Origin: Agrostemma githago
Lineage: Eukaryota > Streptophyta > Magnoliopsida > Caryophyllales > Caryophyllaceae
Direction of reading: 5' to 3'
NCBI GenBank assembly: GCA_958450325.1
Contig: OY288243.1
Span: forward strand, 24,396,844-24,460,843
DNA length: 64,000 nt
The first letter of the stretch is position 1, and the number at the start of each line of letters is the position of its first letter. Below, one piece after another: positions 60,478 through 64,000 of the stretch. Made by a program: the position numbers and the translations under genes. The notes under the pieces were generated by a model that worked only from the letters and a program-made list of their open reading frames with translations, did not search any database and was not told where the DNA came from.

Positions 60478-63400
60478 ATGTCAGAAACTATCTCGAAGAA
60501 ATTAAAGGGACAAAGATCCGTCACAAAGAGTAGTTCGAAGATAGTTAGAAACTATCTCGAAGAAAGTCCAGGGAAAAGAACCGTCCCAAAGAGTAGTCCA
60601 GAGATTGTCAGAAACTATCTCGAAGAAAGTCAAGGGACAAAGATCCTTCCCAAAGAGTAGTCCGGAGATGGTAAGAAACTATCTAGAAGAAAGTCCAAGG
60701 ACAAAGATTCGTCCCAAATAGTAGTCTAGAGATAGTCAGATATTATCTCGAAGAAAGTCCACGGACAAAGATCCGTCCCAAAGAGTGGTCCAGAGATAGT
60801 CTAAAACTTTTTCGAAAAAAGTCCACGGAGAAAGATCCGTCCCAAAGAGTAGTCCAGAGATAGTCGAAAACTATTTCGAAGAAAGTCCAAGGACAAAGAT
60901 CCGTCCCAAAGAGTAGTCCAGTGATTGTCAGAAACTATCTCGAAGAACTTCATGGGACAAAGATCCGACCCAAAGAGTAGTCCGAAGATAGTCAGAAACT
61001 ATCTCGAAGAAAGTCCAAGGACAAAGATCGTAGTCAGAAACTATCTCGAAGAAAGTCCACGGACAAAGATCCTACCCAAAGAGTAGTCCAGAGATAGTCG
61101 GAAACTATCTCGAAGAACATCCAGGGACAAAAATCTGTCCCAAAGAGTAGTCCGAAGATAGTCAGAAACTATCTCGAAGAAAGTCCAGGGACATAGATCC
61201 GTACCAAAGACAAGTCCAGAGATAGTCGAAAACTATCTCGAAGAAAGTCCAGGGACAAAGATCCGTCCCAAAGAGTAGTCCTGGAAATGTCAGAAACTAC
61301 CTCGAAGAAATTAAAGGGACAAAGATCCGTCACAAAGAGTAGTCCGAAGATAGTCAGAAACTATCTCGAAGAAAGTCCAAGGACAAAGATCGTAGTCAGA
61401 AACTATCTCGAAGAAAGTCCACGGACAAAGATCCTACCCAAAGAGTAGTCCAGACATAGTCAGAAACTATCTCGAAGAAAGTCCAGAGACAAAGATCCGT
61501 CCCATAGAGTAGTCCGGAGATAGTCAGAAACTATCTCGAAGAAAGTCCAGGGAAAAGATCAGTCCAAAAGAGTAGTCCAGAGATTGTCAGAAACTATCTC
61601 GAAGAAAGTCAAGGGACAAACATCCTTCCCAAAGAGTAGTCCGGAGATGGTAAGAAACTATCTCGAAGAAAGTCTAGGGACAATGATTCGTCCCAAATAG
61701 TAGTTCAGAGATAGTTAGATATTATCTCTAAGAAAGTCCAAGGATAAAGATCCGTCCCAAAGAGTGGTCCAGAGATAGTCTAAAACTATTTCGAAGAAAG
61801 TCCACGGAGAAAGATCCGTCCCAAAGAGTAGTCCAGAGATAGTCGAAAACTATTTCGAAGAAAGTCTAGGGACAAAGATCCGTCCCAAAGTGTAGTCCAG
61901 TGATTGTCAGAAGCTATCTCGAAGAACTTCAAGGGACAAAGATCCGTCACAAAGAGTAGTCCGAAGATAGTCAGAAACTATCTCGAAGAAAGTCCAGGGA
62001 CAAAGATCCGTCCCAAAGAGTGGTCCAGAGATAGTCTAAAACTATTTCGAAAAAAGTCCACGGAGAAGGATCTGTCCCAAAGAGTAGTCCAGAGATAATC
62101 GAAAACTATTTCGAAGAAAGTCCAGGGACAAAGATCCGTCCCAAAGAGTAGTCCAGTGATTGTCAGAAATTATCTCGAAGAACTTCAAGGGACAAAGATC
62201 CGTCCCAAAGAGTAGTCCGAAGATAGTCAGAAACTATCTCGAAGAAAGTCCAAGGACAAAGATCGTAGTCAGAAACTATCTCGAAGAAAGTCCACGGACA
62301 AAGATCCTACCCAAATAGTAGTCCAGACATAGTCAGAAACTATCTCGAAGAAAGTCCAGGGACAAAGATCAATCCCATAGAGTAGTCCGGAGATAGTCAG
62401 AAACTATCTCGAAGAAAGTCCAGGGACAAAGATCCGTACCAAAGACTAGTCCAGAGATAGTCGAAAACTATCTCGAAGAAAGTTCAGGGACAAAGATTCG
62501 TCCCCAAGAGTAGTCCAGTAAATGTCAGAAACTATCTCGAAGAAATTAAAGGGACAAAGATCCGTCACAAAGAGTAGTTCGAAGATAGTTAGAAACTATC
62601 TCGAAGAAAGTCCAGGGAAAAGATCCGTCCCAAAGAGTAGTCCAGAGATTGTCAGAAACTATCTTGAAGAAAGTCAAGGGACAAAGATCCTTCCCAAAGA
62701 GTAGTCCGGAGATGGTAAGAAACTATCTCGAAGAAAGTCCAAGGACAAAGATTCGTCCCAAATAGTAGTCTAGAGATAGTCAGATATTATCTCGAAGAAA
62801 GTCCACGGACAAAGATCCGTCCCAAAGAGTGGTCCAGAGATAGTCTAAAACTTTTTCGAAAAAAGTCCACGGAGAAAGATCCGTCCCAAAGAGTAGTCCA
62901 GAGATAGTCGAAAACTATTTCGAAGAAAGTCCAAGGACAAAGATCCGTCCCAAAGAGTAGTCCAGTGATTGTCAGAAACTATCTCGAAGAACTTCAAGGG
63001 ACAAAGATCCGCCCCAAAGAGTAGTCCGAAGATAGTCAGAAACTATCTCGAAGAAAGTCCACGGACAAAGATCCTTCCCAAAGAGTAGTCCAGAGATAGT
63101 CGGAAACTATCTCGAAGAACATCCAGGGACAAAGATCTGTCCCAAAGAATAGTCCGAAGATAGTCAGAAACTATCTCGAAGAAAGTCCAGGGACATAGAT
63201 CCGTACCAAAGACGAGTCCAGAGATAGTCGAAAACTATCTCGAAGAAAGTCCAGGGACAAAGATCCGTCCCAAAGAGTAGTCCTGGAAATGTCAGAAACT
63301 ATCTCGAAGAAATTAAAGGGACAAAGATCCGTCACAAAGAGTAATCCGAAGATAGTCAGAAACTATCTCGAAGAAAGTCCAAGGACAAAGATCGTAGTCA

Positions 63401-64000
63401 GAAACTATCTCGAAGAAAGTCCACGGACAAAGATCCTACCCAAAGAGTAGTCCAGATATAGTCAGAAACTATCTCGAAGAAAGTCCAGAGACAAAGATCC
63501 GTCCCATAGAGTAGTCCGGAGATAGTCAGAAACTATCTCGAAGAAAGTCCAGGGAAAAGATCCGTCCCAAAGAGTAGTCCAGAGATTGTCAGAAACTATC
63601 TCGAAGAAAGTCAAGGGACAAACATCCTTCCCAAAGAGTAGTCCGGAGATGGTAAGAAACTATCTCGAAGAAAGTCTAGGGACAATGATTCGTCCCAAAT
63701 AGTAGTCCAGAGATAGTTAGATATTATCTCGAAGAAAGTTCAAGGACAAAGATCCGTCCCAAAGAGTGGTCCAGAGATAGTCTAAAACTATTTCGAAGAA
63801 AGTCCACGGAGAAAGATCCGTCCCAAAGAGTAGTCCAGAGATAGTCGAAAACTATTTCGAAGAAAGTCCAGGGACAAAGATCCGTCCCAAAGTGTAGTCC
63901 AGTGATTGTCAGAAGCTATCTCGAAGAACTTCAAAGGACAAAGATCCGTCACAAAGAGTAGTCCGAAGATAGTCAGAAACTATCTCGAAGAAAGTCCAGG
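60478..64000 (+). repeat. Higher-order repeat of about 2.0 kb (2044/2002 bp)
   Basis: The block at 60478 repeats at 62522 (offset 2044). The CAGTGATTGTCAGAAGC variant at 61904 repeats at 63906 (offset 2002). The 42-bp change in offset is due to a short monomer present near 61015 and absent from the corresponding place near 63055, so the two copies differ by exactly one short monomer. Confidence 0.85.
61904..62720 (+). repeat. Dispersed copy of the 53656-54480 block
   Basis: The ordered monomers from CAGTGATTGTCAGAAGC to the GAGATGGTAAGAAAC variant match those starting at 53656, with the same 618-bp internal spacing between the landmark frames at 61904/62522 and 53656/54274. The copies lie 8248 bp apart, with different units between. 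Confidence 0.75.

Larger units (their letters stand above)
49197..64000 (+). repeat. Satellite array C, plus orientation, 14.8 kb
   Basis: The same 64-bp family as array A, running off the window end. Short 42-bp monomers occur near 50930, 51800, 52680, 54000, 55445, 56255, 57450, 58625, 59500, 61015, 61375, 62250 and 63385. They usually sit between CCAAGGACAAAGATCGTAG and a following CCACGGACAAAGATCCTACCC monomer. Recurrent variants include CAGTGATTGTCAGAAGC, AATTAAAGGGACAAAG and CAGGGAAAAGATCC (1 bp short). The array is built from partly overlapping higher-order blocks. The open frames of 60-64 codons are three-monomer by-products; nothing coding is seen. Confidence 0.97.

Noticed and set aside
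49565..62704. Open frames of 60-64 codons in array C that resemble a lysine/serine-rich protein family
   Set aside because: They are translations of three satellite monomers and end at the same monomer position each time. Their apparent conservation is the conservation of the satellite.

Overview
The window looks like plant heterochromatin. I find no protein-coding gene, rRNA, tRNA or CRISPR array that I can support. About 48 kb is one tandem satellite family with a basic monomer of 64 bp. The remaining ~16 kb is LTR-retrotransposon sequence: 5-bp target-site duplications, a plant-type initiator-Met-tRNA primer site, a polypurine tract, and an LTR starting TGTAACACCC, which is typical of plant Ty3/Gypsy (Tekay/Del-like chromovirus) families. 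I cannot name the species.

Layout. Array A (1-7931) carries the satellite in the orientation I call plus (A-rich strand, motif AAAGATCCGTCCC on top). A probable solo LTR (about 7937-11154) follows, and the satellite resumes on its far side in the opposite orientation. This minus array runs from 11160 to about 49177 and is split by two insertions. One is a 2.17-kb LTR-like element (11595-13768). The other is a complete but apparently non-coding LTR element (14222-24149; LTRs about 3.5 and 3.6 kb, internal region only 2.87 kb) flanked by TAATA. Removing either insertion with one copy of its target duplication restores an in-phase satellite monomer. At about 49178-49196 a short perfect palindrome marks a second orientation switch, and array C (plus orientation) runs to the end of the window.

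Satellite organisation. Each monomer has two short dyads: GGGAC...GTCCC, and GAGATAGT-CAGAA-ACTATCTC. A 42-bp short monomer, missing 22 bp and both complete dyads, is interspersed in all three arrays. Monomers are built into higher-order repeats whose lengths equal n x 64 + m x 42 within 1-2 bp: 1897 and 1108 bp in array A; 1172, 1450, 1514, 1834, 1026 and 1152 bp in the minus array; 1193, 2044 and 2002 bp in array C. This is the signature of repeated unequal exchange in register.

The many 60-90-codon open frames are by-products of this periodicity. Because 64 = 3 x 21 + 1, three monomers make a 64-codon cycle. The longer frames inside the LTRs lie in a pyrimidine-rich leader. The most interesting points are the clustering of insertion sites and orientation breakpoints on the 8-bp dyad, the palindromic inversion junction, the LARD-like element with a conserved candidate intron in its LTR, and the quantised higher-order repeat lengths.
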